A program made the position numbers and the translations under genes. Positions 43,636 to 52,183 of a DNA stretch of 64,000 bases are shown one piece after another; position 1 is the stretch's first letter, and the number at the start of each line of letters is the position of its first letter. Origin of the DNA: Streptomyces atroolivaceus (GTDB lineage Bacteria > Actinomycetota > Actinomycetes > Streptomycetales > Streptomycetaceae). Location: assembly GCF_000717025.1 (NCBI RefSeq), contig NZ_JNXG01000021.1, forward strand, positions 62,001 through 126,000, read 5' to 3'. The notes beneath the pieces are model-generated. The model was not told the origin of the DNA. It did no database searches and was given only the letters and a program-made list of their open reading frames with translations.

Positions 43636-44556
43636 ATGACCGTGCCTTCCCCCCATCACTCGCAGCGCCGCCCCTCGAGGAGGCGCCGCACCACGCTGTA
43701 CACCGCCCTCACGCTGCTGTGCTGCTCCGTGGCGCTGACCGCACTTCCCGCCGGAGCATCGGCCGCACCCGACCCCCACACGGCTGCGTCCTCCACGGCT
43801 TCCGGCGGGGCGGCGGCCGTGGCCTTCGCCGACGAGTTCGACGGACCCGCGGGTTCCGCCGTCGACGGCGGCAAATGGCAGACGGAGACCGGCGACAACG
43901 TCAACAACCACGAACGGCAGTACTACACGGCGGGCAACAGCAACGCCGCCCTCGACGGCCAGGGCAACCTCGTCATCACCGCCCGCAAGGAGAACCCCGG
44001 CAACTACCAGTGCTGGTACGGGACCTGCGAGTACACCTCCTCCCGGCTCAACACCTCCGGCAAGTTCACCGCGACGTACGGGCATGTCGAGAGCAGGATG
44101 AAGATCCCGCGCGGACAGGGCATATGGCCCGCGTTCTGGATGCTCGGCGCCGACATCGGCAGCGTCGGATGGCCCAACAGCGGTGAGATCGACATCATGG
44201 AGAACGTCGGCTTCGAACCCGGTACCGTCCACGGCACCCTGCACGGACCGGGCTACTCCGGGTCCGGCGGCATCGGCGCCGGTTACACCCTCCCGGGTGG
44301 GGCCGCCTTCGCAGACGACTTCCACACCTTCGCCGTGGACTGGGCCCCCGACTCCATCACCTGGTCCGTCGACGGCACCGTCTACCAGCGGAGGACACCG
44401 GCGGACCTCAACGGCAACCCCTGGGTGTTCGACAAGCCGTTCTTCCTCATCCTCAACCTCGCCGTCGGCGGCTACTGGCCCGGCGACCCGGACGGCAGCA
44501 CCAGCTTCCCGCAGCAACTCGTCGTCGACTACGTCCGGGTGACCACCGGCGACTGA
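43636..44556 (+). CDS. Secreted GH16 endo-beta-1,3-glucanase (laminarinase type)
   Basis: This 306-aa protein has a twin-arginine/basic-rich N-terminus and hydrophobic core ending near residue 38 (ASA). The GH16 jelly-roll domain carries the catalytic motif GEIDIMENVG (nucleophile and acid/base glutamates). FADEFDGPAG, GQGIWPAFWMLG and FILNLAVGGYWPG surround it. It should hydrolyse beta-1,3-glucan of fungal walls or laminarin, complementing the alpha-1,3-glucanase at 1.4 kb. No carbohydrate-binding module is attached. ATG chosen after GGAAAG; a GTG one codon upstream is possible. Confidence 0.92.
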   Translation: MTVPSPHHSQRRPSRRRRTTLYTALTLLCCSVALTALPAGASAAPDPHTAASSTASGGAAAVAFADEFDGPAGSAVDGGKWQTETGDNVNNHERQYYTAGNSNAALDGQGNLVITARKENPGNYQCWYGTCEYTSSRLNTSGKFTATYGHVESRMKIPRGQGIWPAFWMLGADIGSVGWPNSGEIDIMENVGFEPGTVHGTLHGPGYSGSGGIGAGYTLPGGAAFADDFHTFAVDWAPDSITWSVDGTVYQRRTPADLNGNPWVFDKPFFLILNLAVGGYWPGDPDGSTSFPQQLVVDYVRVTTGD

Positions 44557-44564
44557 GGTCCCGC

Positions 44565-44596
44565 GCGGGACCGGCGGCACCCGCAGCCGGTCCCGC
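44565..44596 (+). terminator. Terminator of the GH16 gene
   Basis: A perfect 11-bp stem (44565-44575 with 44586-44596) with a 10-nt loop, just after the stop codon. Confidence 0.75.
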
Positions 44597-44618
44597 GTAC
44601 CGACGTAGCATGCTCCGT

Positions 44619-45602
44619 ATGGAGCAGCGCACACTAGGCAGGACCGGCCGTGACGTATCGGTCGTAGGACAGGGCACCTGGCAGCTGGGCGGGGACTGGG
44701 GGGAGGTACGGGAGGCCGACGCCTTCGGCGTCCTCGACGCCGCGGTGGAGTCGGGAGTCACCTTCTTCGACACCGCCGACGTCTACGGTGACGGCCGCAG
44801 CGAACAGCTCATCGGCCGTTATCTGAAGGACCGCCCCGACGCGGACGTCCTCGTCGCCACCAAAATGGGCCGGCGGGCCGAACAGCTCCCGGAGAACTAC
44901 GTCCTGGACAACTTCCGCACCTGGAACGACCGCTCGCGCTCCAACCTCGGCGTGGACACCCTCGACCTCGTACAGCTGCACTGTCCCCCCACAGCGGTCT
45001 ACTCCTCGGACGCCGTGTACGACGCCCTCGACACGCTGGTCGCGGAGCAGCGGATCGCCGCCTACGCGGTGAGCGTCGAAACGTGTGCCGAGGCGCTCAC
45101 GGCCATCGCCAGGCCCGGCGTCGCCAGTGTCCAGATCATCCTCAACCCGTTCCGCCTGAAGCCGCTCGACGAGGTCCTCCCGGCAGCGGTCGAGGCAGGC
45201 GTCGGGATCATCGCGCGCGTCCCGCTCGCCTCCGGGCTGCTGTCCGGCAAGTACACCGCGGACACGGTCTTCGCTCCCGGGGACCACCGCACGTACAACC
45301 GCCACGGCGAGGCGTTCGACCAGGGCGAGACCTTCTCCGGTGTCGACTACGGGACCGGCCTGGCCGCGGCCGCGGAGTTCGCCGGGCTCGCTCCCGAAGG
45401 GGCCACCCCGGCCGGCACCGCGCTGCGCTGGATCATCCAGCAGCCCGGCGTCACCAGTGTCATCCCCGGGGCGCGTTCGGTCGAGCAGACCCGTGCCAAC
45501 GCGTCGGCCGCCGGGCTCCCGCCACTTCCGCAGAGCACCCTGGACGCGGTGCGCGACCTGTACGACCGCCGGATCCGTGCCGAGGTCCACCCGCGCTGGT
45601 GA
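44619..45602 (+). CDS. Aldo/keto reductase
   Basis: This is a 327-aa protein. The TIM-barrel AKR signature is visible: MEQRTLGRTGRDVSVVGQGTWQLGG, VTFFDTADVYGDGRSEQLIG (catalytic Asp and Tyr), VATKMGRR (Lys) and LVQLHCPP (His region). The C-terminal NADPH site is SVIPGARSVEQTRANASAAG. It reduces aldehydes or ketones with NADPH; substrate unknown. An in-frame ATG three codons earlier (44610) is an alternative start. It is convergent with the downstream kinase gene, 14 bp apart. Confidence 0.9.
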   Translation: MEQRTLGRTGRDVSVVGQGTWQLGGDWGEVREADAFGVLDAAVESGVTFFDTADVYGDGRSEQLIGRYLKDRPDADVLVATKMGRRAEQLPENYVLDNFRTWNDRSRSNLGVDTLDLVQLHCPPTAVYSSDAVYDALDTLVAEQRIAAYAVSVETCAEALTAIARPGVASVQIILNPFRLKPLDEVLPAAVEAGVGIIARVPLASGLLSGKYTADTVFAPGDHRTYNRHGEAFDQGETFSGVDYGTGLAAAAEFAGLAPEGATPAGTALRWIIQQPGVTSVIPGARSVEQTRANASAAGLPPLPQSTLDAVRDLYDRRIRAEVHPRW

Positions 45603-45616
45603 GCCGGGCCGAAGGC

Positions 45617-46870
45617 TCAGCCGTCCTCGTCCTCGCCGCCCTGGGCGGGGTGACCCGACGGTTCGGCCGGCGGGGGCGACTCGAGCCCGGCGGTCGGGGA
45701 GGAGCCGGGATCCGGGGTGTCCGCCGTGCTGGTCTCCGGTGCGAAGAGGACCGTGCCCAGATACACCGCCGCCAGGAAGGCGATCGTCCCGGCCACGGCG
45801 CTCGCGACGCGTGGGCGGCGGCGGATGGCCTCCCTCGTGCTGATCCGGCGCGTGGAGGCCGATCTGGTCGCGGCTCTGGACGTCCGGGGCGCGGGGGCCG
45901 CCCGTCTGCGCCCGGTGGCCTGCGGCAGCCGGTATGTCGACACGCCCCCGGCGGCCGGGGCACCCGGACCCGCAGCCGGCGCGGGAGCGGAGGGGGCAGC
46001 GGGCCGCAGGGCAGCGGGCGGCGGGGCGGCGGGGGAGTGCTGCGGCAGCGGCTCGGGCCGCCCGCGCCACGCATCCGTACGGAACCAGTCGGAGACCTGC
46101 TGTGCGCTCGGCCGGTCCTCGGGCTGCTTGGCCAGCAGGCCCAGCAGGTACGAGTCGAAGGCCGGGGAGACGTCCACCCCTCGCTGTCTGACCGGCACCG
46201 GAGGCGTGTCCACGTGCTGGTAGAGCGTGGCGGTGGCCGTGTCCGAGCGGAAGGGCGGCTGCCCGACCAGCAGTTGGTAGATGACACAGCCGAGTGAGTA
46301 CATGTCGGAGGCGGAGTCGGCCGTGCGGCCGAGGGCGCGCTCAGGAGCCAGATACAGGCTCGTACCGACGATGTGGCCGGCCGTGGTCAGCGCGGTGGAG
46401 GGATCGTCGACGAACTGTGCGATGCCGAAGTCCCCGATCTTCACGGACCCGTCGGCGTCCAGCATCAGGTTGCCGGGTTTGATGTCACGGTGGACGATGC
46501 CCTGGCGGTGCGCCGCCGCCAGACCGGCAGCGGCCTGACCGGCGATATGGGCGACCTGCTCGGGATGGACCGTCTCCTGAGCCTCCAGCAGATCCCCCAG
46601 GCTCCTGCCCTCGACCAGCTCCATCACGAGATAGAAGCGGTCCTCCCAGGAGCCGAAGTCGAACACGGCCACCAGGTGAGGGTGGCTCAGGCGCGCGGCC
46701 GTCTGCGCCTCGAGGCGGAAGCGCGCGGTCGACGAGGCATCGGCCTGGTCGCCCAGCAGCAGTTTCACCGCCACGGCCCGCCCCAGCACTTCGTCCGTGG
46801 CGCGCCACACCTCACCCATACCGCCACGGCCGATGGGGGATATCAGCCGGTACCGTCCAGCAACCAGCAC
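45617..46870 (-). CDS. Ser/Thr protein kinase with C-terminal transmembrane helix
   Basis: This is a 417-aa protein. The kinase domain spans about 5-265: IGRGGMGEVWRA, VAVKLLL (Lys), IVHRDIKPGNLML, KIGDFGIAQF, TSLYLAPERALG. A Pro/Ala-rich and then Arg/Ser-rich juxtamembrane region leads to one transmembrane helix at about 355-377 and a short acidic exterior tail with no sensor domain. GTG 46870 gives the usual start VLVAGRYRL. ATG at 46936 (22 residues longer) is possible but has poor spacing to its Shine-Dalgarno. Confidence 0.9.
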   Translation of the reverse strand: MLVAGRYRLISPIGRGGMGEVWRATDEVLGRAVAVKLLLGDQADASSTARFRLEAQTAARLSHPHLVAVFDFGSWEDRFYLVMELVEGRSLGDLLEAQETVHPEQVAHIAGQAAAGLAAAHRQGIVHRDIKPGNLMLDADGSVKIGDFGIAQFVDDPSTALTTAGHIVGTSLYLAPERALGRTADSASDMYSLGCVIYQLLVGQPPFRSDTATATLYQHVDTPPVPVRQRGVDVSPAFDSYLLGLLAKQPEDRPSAQQVSDWFRTDAWRGRPEPLPQHSPAAPPPAALRPAAPSAPAPAAGPGAPAAGGVSTYRLPQATGRRRAAPAPRTSRAATRSASTRRISTREAIRRRPRVASAVAGTIAFLAAVYLGTVLFAPETSTADTPDPGSSPTAGLESPPPAEPSGHPAQGGEDEDG

Positions 46871-47060
46871 CTGTGCACACCACTCTCGAATTGTGGACCG
46901 CTCCGACTGCCGCGGCGGCGACCCCATCGGGCTCATCGCCTCGGTACGGTGCGTCGGGGTGCGCGGCGTGATCAGGATATCCGTCCCCCGGACCTCCGTT
47001 CGCCCGGCCGGAGTCAGGGGCGCCGAATCCGGCCAGGCGATGGGCCGGCCCGGCCCGTTC

Positions 47061-47762
47061 TCATCCGGTGGAGAGCCAGTCGAGCAACGCCGCGGCGGTG
47101 AATTCCTCCTGTCCGCCCGGGAACAGCAGCTCAGCCTTCCCGAACGCCGCCCTGTCCGCGCTCGCCTCGGGGAGCGGAACCGCGACACAGCGCATCCCTG
47201 CAGCGTGGGCCGCCCGCAGGCCCGGGACGGCGTCCTCCAGCACCACACAGGAGTCGGCCGCCACGCCGAGCCGCCTGGCGGCCTCCAGGAACACGTCGGG
47301 CTCCGGCTTGCCGCGCGCCACCTCCTCCGCGGAGACGTACACGGGAAGGTACGCGTCCAGCCCCGTGACCGAGAGCGTGGCCGCGATCGCCGCCCTGGAC
47401 GATCCCGACGCCACCGCCATCGGAACCCCGTCCCCGTGCAGCCGCTCGACGAGGATGCGCATCTCGGGGAAGGCGGTGGTGGAGGCGCCCGCGAGTTCCA
47501 GGTAGAGGGCGTTCTTGCCGGCCAGCAGTTCGTCGACCGGCGCCTCGATCCCGTACTCCTCGCGCAGGACGGTGAGAGTCTCACGGGTGCCGATGCCGAT
47601 GAAGCGCGTGTGGTTCTCCCAGCTGAAGTCCCGCACGCCGTACCGGGCGAGGAGGCGGCGCCCCGCCTCGTAGTAGTTCGGCTCGCTGTCGATCAGGGTG
47701 CCGTCGAGATCGAAGAGGACGGACGGTGCCGGGAGGCGTGGGGTCTTCATGACCTCCAGCAT
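47061..47762 (-). CDS. HAD-family hydrolase (beta-phosphoglucomutase-like)
   Basis: This is a 233-aa protein. HAD motif I is VLFDLDGTLIDSE, motif II AVASGSSRAAI, motif III KPEPDVFLEAA and motif IV CVVLEDAVPGLRAAHAAGM. The order and helical cap match phosphatases or phosphomutases acting on small sugar phosphates. The start may be the ATG at 47750 (MKTPRLPAPSV); neither candidate has an ideal Shine-Dalgarno. No operon partner suggests a substrate. Confidence 0.9.
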   Translation of the reverse strand: MLEVMKTPRLPAPSVLFDLDGTLIDSEPNYYEAGRRLLARYGVRDFSWENHTRFIGIGTRETLTVLREEYGIEAPVDELLAGKNALYLELAGASTTAFPEMRILVERLHGDGVPMAVASGSSRAAIAATLSVTGLDAYLPVYVSAEEVARGKPEPDVFLEAARRLGVAADSCVVLEDAVPGLRAAHAAGMRCVAVPLPEASADRAAFGKAELLFPGGQEEFTAAALLDWLSTG

Positions 47763-47774
47763 GCCCGAGGCCGG

Positions 47775-48254
47775 TCAGCCGGGGCCGGCAGCCCGCCCCA
47801 CCGCTTCGACCAGCGGCAGGAGCCGGTGCGCCACGCGCTCGCGCAGAGCAACTTCCGTCCGGGTCCTGACCACGCCGGGGAGCTGGATCAGCTGCTGGAT
47901 CACGTCCTCCAGGTGCCCGTTGTCACGGGCCACCACGCGGGTCAGCAGGTCGCCGCCTCCGGTGGTCGAGAACGCCTCGATGATCTCCGGGACGGCTGCG
48001 AGCGCGTCCCCCACCTCGTCCAGATGCCCCTGGGTGACCTCCAGGTGGACGAAGGCGAGTACCGGGTGGCCGAGCGCCGCGGGGGAGAGAGCAGGGCCTG
48101 TGCCCGTGATCACCCCGTCCCGCTCCAGGCGGTCCAGACGGGCTTGGAGAGTGCCGCGTGCCACGCCGAGGATGCGCGCGTACTCACGCACGCTGGTGCG
48201 CGGCTGCTCGATGAGCAGCCGGAGGATGCGGGTGTCGAGGGCGTCCACCGCCAT
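47775..48254 (-). CDS. Lrp/AsnC-family transcriptional regulator
   Basis: This 159-aa protein has an N-terminal helix-turn-helix (DALDTRILRLLIEQPRTSVREYARILGVARGTLQARLDRLERDGVI) and a RAM effector domain (LAFVHLEVTQGHLDEVGDALAAVPEIIEAFSTTGGGDLLTRVVARDNGHLEDVIQQLIQLPGVVRTRT). The size is typical. These regulators sense amino acids and usually control a neighbouring transport or catabolic gene; none is obvious here. Confidence 0.92.
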   Translation of the reverse strand: MAVDALDTRILRLLIEQPRTSVREYARILGVARGTLQARLDRLERDGVITGTGPALSPAALGHPVLAFVHLEVTQGHLDEVGDALAAVPEIIEAFSTTGGGDLLTRVVARDNGHLEDVIQQLIQLPGVVRTRTEVALRERVAHRLLPLVEAVGRAAGPG

Positions 48255-48322
48255 GTCCGGCTGTGCTCCTCCTGGCTCGGTGATCAGTGGCCGGCCCAAT
48301 CTACCCACGGCGGGGCGATGGC

Positions 48323-48372
48323 GGTGGCGCGGCTCCCGGCCGGCCCCGGGTCCGGCCGGGAGCCCCGCCACC
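48323..48372 (-). terminator. Long hairpin terminator after the GNAT gene
   Basis: The arms 48323-48343 and 48352-48372 pair over 20 positions with a single C-C mismatch and an 8-nt loop. It begins 3 bp after the leftward GNAT stop and is one of the strongest hairpins in the window. Confidence 0.85.
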
Positions 48373-48375
48373 AGG

Positions 48376-48981
48376 TCAGGCGTCCCAAGCACGCGGGCGG
48401 TCCAGGGCCTCCCATTCCGTGCGGAGGAGCGAGGACACCGCGAGGTCGTGGCGGCGGCCGCGATGAAGGCAGGCTGAGCGGCTGACGCCTTCGCGCACGA
48501 AGCCGGATCCGGAGAGGACGGCGAGGGCGGGGGCGTTGTCCGTGTGGGTCCGTGCCGTGAGGCGGTGCATCGGGAGTTCACCGAACGCGAGGTCCACCAG
48601 AGCGTCGAGGGCGTGACGACCGTGGCCTCGTCCACGGTGTTCAGGGGCCAGCATCAGCTCGATCCGTGCCGAGCCGTTGACGATGTCCTGGCCGCTCAGC
48701 GCGATGTGACCGACGGTGGTGCGGTCAGGGAGCAGGACGACGAGGAAGTCGTCACGGTCGTCGTCGTCACCGTCACGCTCGATGCGCTCGCGCATCGCGG
48801 TGACGGAGCGCGGCCAGATACCGATCTCATGAGCGGCTACAGGGTCGGAACGCCACCTGTGCAGGAGCTCGGCGTCATCCGTCTCGACCGCAACGAGACC
48901 GACCGACCTGGCACGCCAGACGATCTGCCTTCCGCTCTCTGATTCCCGCTCGTCGTCCGCGTAGTCGATGGCATCGGTCAT
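48376..48981 (-). CDS. GNAT-family N-acetyltransferase
   Basis: This is a 201-aa protein. The RimJ/RimL-like acetyl-CoA fold is visible: VGLVAVETDDAELLHRWRSDP, VGHIALSGQDIVNGSARIELMLAPEHRGRGHGRHALDAL (pyrophosphate-binding RGRGHG), and LTARTHTDNAPALAVLSGSGFVREG. It acetylates an amine of a small molecule or protein N-terminus; the substrate is unknown. It is divergent from the amidinotransferase gene. Confidence 0.88.
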   Translation of the reverse strand: MTDAIDYADDERESESGRQIVWRARSVGLVAVETDDAELLHRWRSDPVAAHEIGIWPRSVTAMRERIERDGDDDDRDDFLVVLLPDRTTVGHIALSGQDIVNGSARIELMLAPEHRGRGHGRHALDALVDLAFGELPMHRLTARTHTDNAPALAVLSGSGFVREGVSRSACLHRGRRHDLAVSSLLRTEWEALDRPRAWDA

Positions 48982-49042
48982 GGGCGGATGCTAGGAGGTG
49001 CCCCGGAGGCCTGGCCACCGTATTTTCGGTGCCTCGGCGTCG

Positions 49043-49095
49043 GCGTGGGGGCGTACGACGGCCTGCGTGGGGACGTACGACGACCGGCGTGGGAG
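49043..49095. repeat. Short 22-bp-period tandem repeat upstream of the amidinotransferase
   Basis: GCGTGGGGnCGTACGACG occurs at 49043-49060 and 49065-49082, and a partial third unit GCGTGGGAG at 49087-49095. All are spaced 22 bp, about two helical turns. It is in the 281-bp GNAT/amidinotransferase divergent region, which suits a repeated protein-binding site. Confidence 0.6.
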
Positions 49096-49262
49096 CCCGC
49101 GGCCGGCGGGACGGGAGCGTCCCCGGCCCTTCTTCCCGGAGCTGTCTGCCCGGCCACCGTGGGCCCGCCCTCTCGTTTGACGGGGCTGTGCGAGCGTGTT
49201 TGCTTTGAGTGGTGAATACAAGGCATCGGGTTACTGCCGTTCCGTGACCGAAAGCAGTTGAT

Positions 49263-50348
49263 ATGGCTCTCGCTTCGCCGGTGAATTCACATAACGAGTG
49301 GGACCCGCTGGAAGAGATCATCGTCGGAAGGCTCGACGGAGCGACCATCCCCTCCAGCCATCCGGTCGTAGCGTGCAACATCCCGCCCTGGGCGGCACGG
49401 TTGCAGGGCCTCGCCGCGGGTTTCAACTACCCGCGCCGACTGGTCGAGCGGGCACAGACCGAACTCGACCAGTTCGTCGAATTGCTTCAGTCCCTGGGCG
49501 TCACGGTCACACGCCCGGACGTGGTCGACCACCGGCAGCGCTTCAGTACCCCGCACTGGTCGTCGCGCGGGTTCTGCAACACCTGCCCGCGCGACAGCAT
49601 GCTCGTGATCGGCGACGAGATCATCGAGACCCCGATGGCCTGGCCGTGCCGGTACTTCGAGACCCACTCCTATCGTGCGCTCCTCAAGGACTACTTCCGC
49701 CGCGGTGCGCGCTGGACGGCGGCGCCGAAGCCGCAGCTCACCGACGAACTGTTCGACGGGGACTTCCGTATCCCCGATGACGGCGAGCCCATGCGCTACA
49801 TCCTCACCGAGTTCGAGCCGGTGTTCGACGCGGCGGATTTCGTACGCGCGGGACGCGATCTGTTCGTCACCCGGAGCAACGTCACCAACCGCATGGGCAT
49901 CGACTGGCTGCGCCGCCATCTCGGGCCCGGTTACCGCATCCACGAGATCGAGAGCCGCTGCCGCACCCCCATGCACATCGACACGACGTTCCTCGTGCTC
50001 GGTCCCGGCAAGGCGCTGGTCAATCCTGAGTACATCGACGTCGACCGTCTGCCGGCAGTGCTGAGCTCGTGGGACATTCTGATCGCCCCCGAGCCCGACC
50101 CGATCGACGACCGGCTACTCAAGATCACCTCGCTCTGCGGCAAATGGCTCAGCATGAACATTCTCATGGTCGACGAGAAGCGGGTGATCGCGGAAAGACG
50201 TCACACGGGCATGCTGCGCGCGCTGGAGAAGTGGGGATTCGAGCCGATCCCGTGCGACCTCCTGAACTACGCGCCGTTCGGAGGCTCGTTCCACTGCGCG
50301 ACGCTCGACGTCCGGCGTTGCGGCACGCTCGAATCCTATTTCGACTGA
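49263..50348 (+). CDS. Glycine-amidinotransferase-like (AGAT/StrB1-type) enzyme
   Basis: This is a 361-aa protein. The cysteine catalytic motif is GGSFHCATLDVRR with Cys345. The conserved His is His238 in CRTPMHIDTTFLVLGPGKAL. The N-terminus NEWDPLEEIIVGRLDGATIP matches the amidinotransferase opening. Members move the amidino group of arginine to glycine, inosamine or other amines, often in natural-product pathways. No aminocyclitol, NRPS or PKS gene lies within this window, so the acceptor is unknown. It is probably monocistronic, ending in a terminator. Confidence 0.9.
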   Translation: MALASPVNSHNEWDPLEEIIVGRLDGATIPSSHPVVACNIPPWAARLQGLAAGFNYPRRLVERAQTELDQFVELLQSLGVTVTRPDVVDHRQRFSTPHWSSRGFCNTCPRDSMLVIGDEIIETPMAWPCRYFETHSYRALLKDYFRRGARWTAAPKPQLTDELFDGDFRIPDDGEPMRYILTEFEPVFDAADFVRAGRDLFVTRSNVTNRMGIDWLRRHLGPGYRIHEIESRCRTPMHIDTTFLVLGPGKALVNPEYIDVDRLPAVLSSWDILIAPEPDPIDDRLLKITSLCGKWLSMNILMVDEKRVIAERRHTGMLRALEKWGFEPIPCDLLNYAPFGGSFHCATLDVRRCGTLESYFD

Positions 50349-50352
50349 CCGG

Positions 50353-50403
50353 GCTGCTCCGAACAGGGCGCAACGCGCCGCGTCCGGAGCAGCGATCGCC
50401 GCC
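50353..50403 (+). terminator. Hairpin between the amidinotransferase and SDR genes
   Basis: Arms GCTGCTCCG (50353-50361) and CGGAGCAGC (50395-50403) pair perfectly. The interior holds a second short stem (GGCGC/GCGCC). It is 5 bp after the amidinotransferase stop and could serve as a terminator. Confidence 0.6.
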
Positions 50404-50538
50404 GGATGCCGTCAGCGGGGCCCGGAGGGGGTATCCGGGGCCTCGTTCCTCTCAGGGGTGGGAGCAGGGGCGGCGACGTCGCAACCGTCCGGCGCGGGCC
50501 GTGGGCGGGTGCGAGGTGCTGAGGGGCCGGCGAGGGCC

Positions 50539-51306
50539 TCAGACTGCCGACCAGCCGTTGTCGACGGGGAGGATCGCGCCGTTGATGTTGCCGGCCGCGT
50601 CGGACGCGAGGAAGACGATCGCCGCCGCCTGCTCCTGGGCCTGCGAGGGCGAGCCGACGTTGCCCATGTAGGGGGCGAGGGCCGCCGGTCCGTGCGCGTT
50701 CCGGTCCGCTTCGACCCGGATGTTGGTGATGGTCCCGCCGGGGGCGATGGCGTTGGAGCGGATGCCCTTGTCGCGGTACATGACCGCCAGCGACTTGGTG
50801 AGCCCGGCGATGCCGTGCTTGGACGCCGTGTACGCCGCACCCGCCGCGCTGCCCCTCAGGGAGGCCTCGGAGGCGGTGAAGACGACGGCACCCTTTCCGG
50901 CGGCGAGCATGTGCGGCAGCACGGCCCGCGTGAGGCGGAACGGAGCCGTGAGGTTGATGCCGATGACGCGTTCCCACTCGTCGTCCCCGGTATCGGCCGC
51001 CGCCGACATGGTGTCCATGACTCCGGCGTTGTTGACCAGGACGTCTATGCCGCCGAACGCCTCCACGGCCGTCGCCGTGACCTGGTCGACGACGGCCTGG
51101 TCCCGCAGGTCCCCGATCACGGTCACCGCGGTCCCGCCGGCCTTCGTCGCCTCCTCGGCGACGGCGCGGGCCGCCGCGCCGTCGACGTCGGCGATCAGTA
51201 CCCGTGCGCCCTCCTCCGCGAACATCAGGGCGGTGGCCCGGCCGATGCCCGATCCGGCGCCGGTGACGATGACGCTGCGGCCCTGGCCGGTGGTGGTGAC
51301 GCTCAC
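50539..51306 (-). CDS. Short-chain dehydrogenase/reductase
   Basis: This is a 255-aa classical SDR: TGAGSGIGRATAL cofactor loop, DVDG (NAD preference), NNAGV, catalytic Ser in FTASEASL and YTASK Tyr/Lys pair. The C-terminus ILPVDNGWSAV is typical. It oxidises an alcohol or reduces a ketone with NAD(P). It is divergent from a TetR regulator gene and is the likely regulated target. Confidence 0.9.
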   Translation of the reverse strand: MSVTTTGQGRSVIVTGAGSGIGRATALMFAEEGARVLIADVDGAAARAVAEEATKAGGTAVTVIGDLRDQAVVDQVTATAVEAFGGIDVLVNNAGVMDTMSAAADTGDDEWERVIGINLTAPFRLTRAVLPHMLAAGKGAVVFTASEASLRGSAAGAAYTASKHGIAGLTKSLAVMYRDKGIRSNAIAPGGTITNIRVEADRNAHGPAALAPYMGNVGSPSQAQEQAAAIVFLASDAAGNINGAILPVDNGWSAV

Positions 51307-51362
51307 GTGGTGCTCCTTGTGTTCGATGGCTGCGCACGCACGCTACCTTTTATGGCGGTCAG

Positions 51363-51375
51363 TGCCAACATGGCA
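51363..51375. promoter_or_regulatory. Candidate TetR operator
   Basis: TGCCA-ACA-TGGCA is a perfect inverted repeat in the 131-bp region between the divergent SDR and TetR genes. Flanking TGCC/GGC half-sites (GGCGGTCAGTGCC, GAGTGCCGG) suggest a wider operator. Confidence 0.5.
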
Positions 51376-51437
51376 ATGAGTGCCGGAAAAGACTGTCGAT
51401 ACGATGGGCGCAGCTGAAAGGAAGGTGGCCGAAAACC

Positions 51438-52115
51438 GTGGAGGCCGTGCACGCCGGTGGGGCGCAGGAAGCGGCCTCGGCCACCGGAGAAACCGCGGTC
51501 GGTGGCAGCGCCCGCCTCGGGCGCCCCCCTCTGACCGAGCGTCGCAAGGCCGCGACCCGGCTGGAGATCGCCCGGGAAGCCGTACGTCTGTTCGCCGAAC
51601 GGGGGGTCGCCGCGACGACCGCCGAGGACATCGCCGCCGCCGCGGGAATCTCGCAGCGGACGCTGTGGCGGTACACCTCGTCGAAGGAACTGTGCGTCAG
51701 CCCTCTGCTGACCTACGCGCTCGACTTCGTCACCGCGCTGATGAGGTCGTGGCCACGCGACCGGCCGCTGGCGGAGGCCGTCGTCGGGACCCCGTCCTCG
51801 CTCCCGGACACGGCGGCGGACACCGACGCGGAAGCACTGCGCGACCTGGTTCTCCTCACCCGTACCGAGCCCGGGCTGCGCGCCGTATGGCTCCAGGTCC
51901 ACCACGACGCGGAGCTGGTCTTCGCCGAGGTCATCGCCGAGCGGACGGGCCACCGGCCGGACGACCTGGAACCAAGGGTGCAGGCGACAGTCCTCAACGG
52001 CGCGCTCCGCATCGCGGTCGAGCAGTGGGCTTGGAGCACGGACCCGCAGCGGGCTCCGCTGTCCCGCACCATCCACCGTGCGCTGGGCATCGCCCGGTCG
52101 GCGCTGTCCGGCTGA
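51438..52115 (+). CDS. TetR/AcrR-family transcriptional regulator
   Basis: This is a 225-aa protein. The helix-turn-helix lies at about 38-85 (RLEIAREAVRLFAERGVAATTAEDIAAAAGISQRTLWRYTSSKELCV), followed by a helical ligand domain. GTG start with AAGGAAGG further upstream; about 30 extra N-terminal residues before the helix-turn-helix are Gly/Ala-rich. It probably represses the divergent SDR gene. The ligand is unknown. Confidence 0.9.
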   Translation: MEAVHAGGAQEAASATGETAVGGSARLGRPPLTERRKAATRLEIAREAVRLFAERGVAATTAEDIAAAAGISQRTLWRYTSSKELCVSPLLTYALDFVTALMRSWPRDRPLAEAVVGTPSSLPDTAADTDAEALRDLVLLTRTEPGLRAVWLQVHHDAELVFAEVIAERTGHRPDDLEPRVQATVLNGALRIAVEQWAWSTDPQRAPLSRTIHRALGIARSALSG

Positions 52116-52183
52116 GCGGCAGCGCCCGTGCGCGACCCGGTCCTCCGACGTGTCCGGTCGCGCGGCTCGTCGTTGACCAGGGC

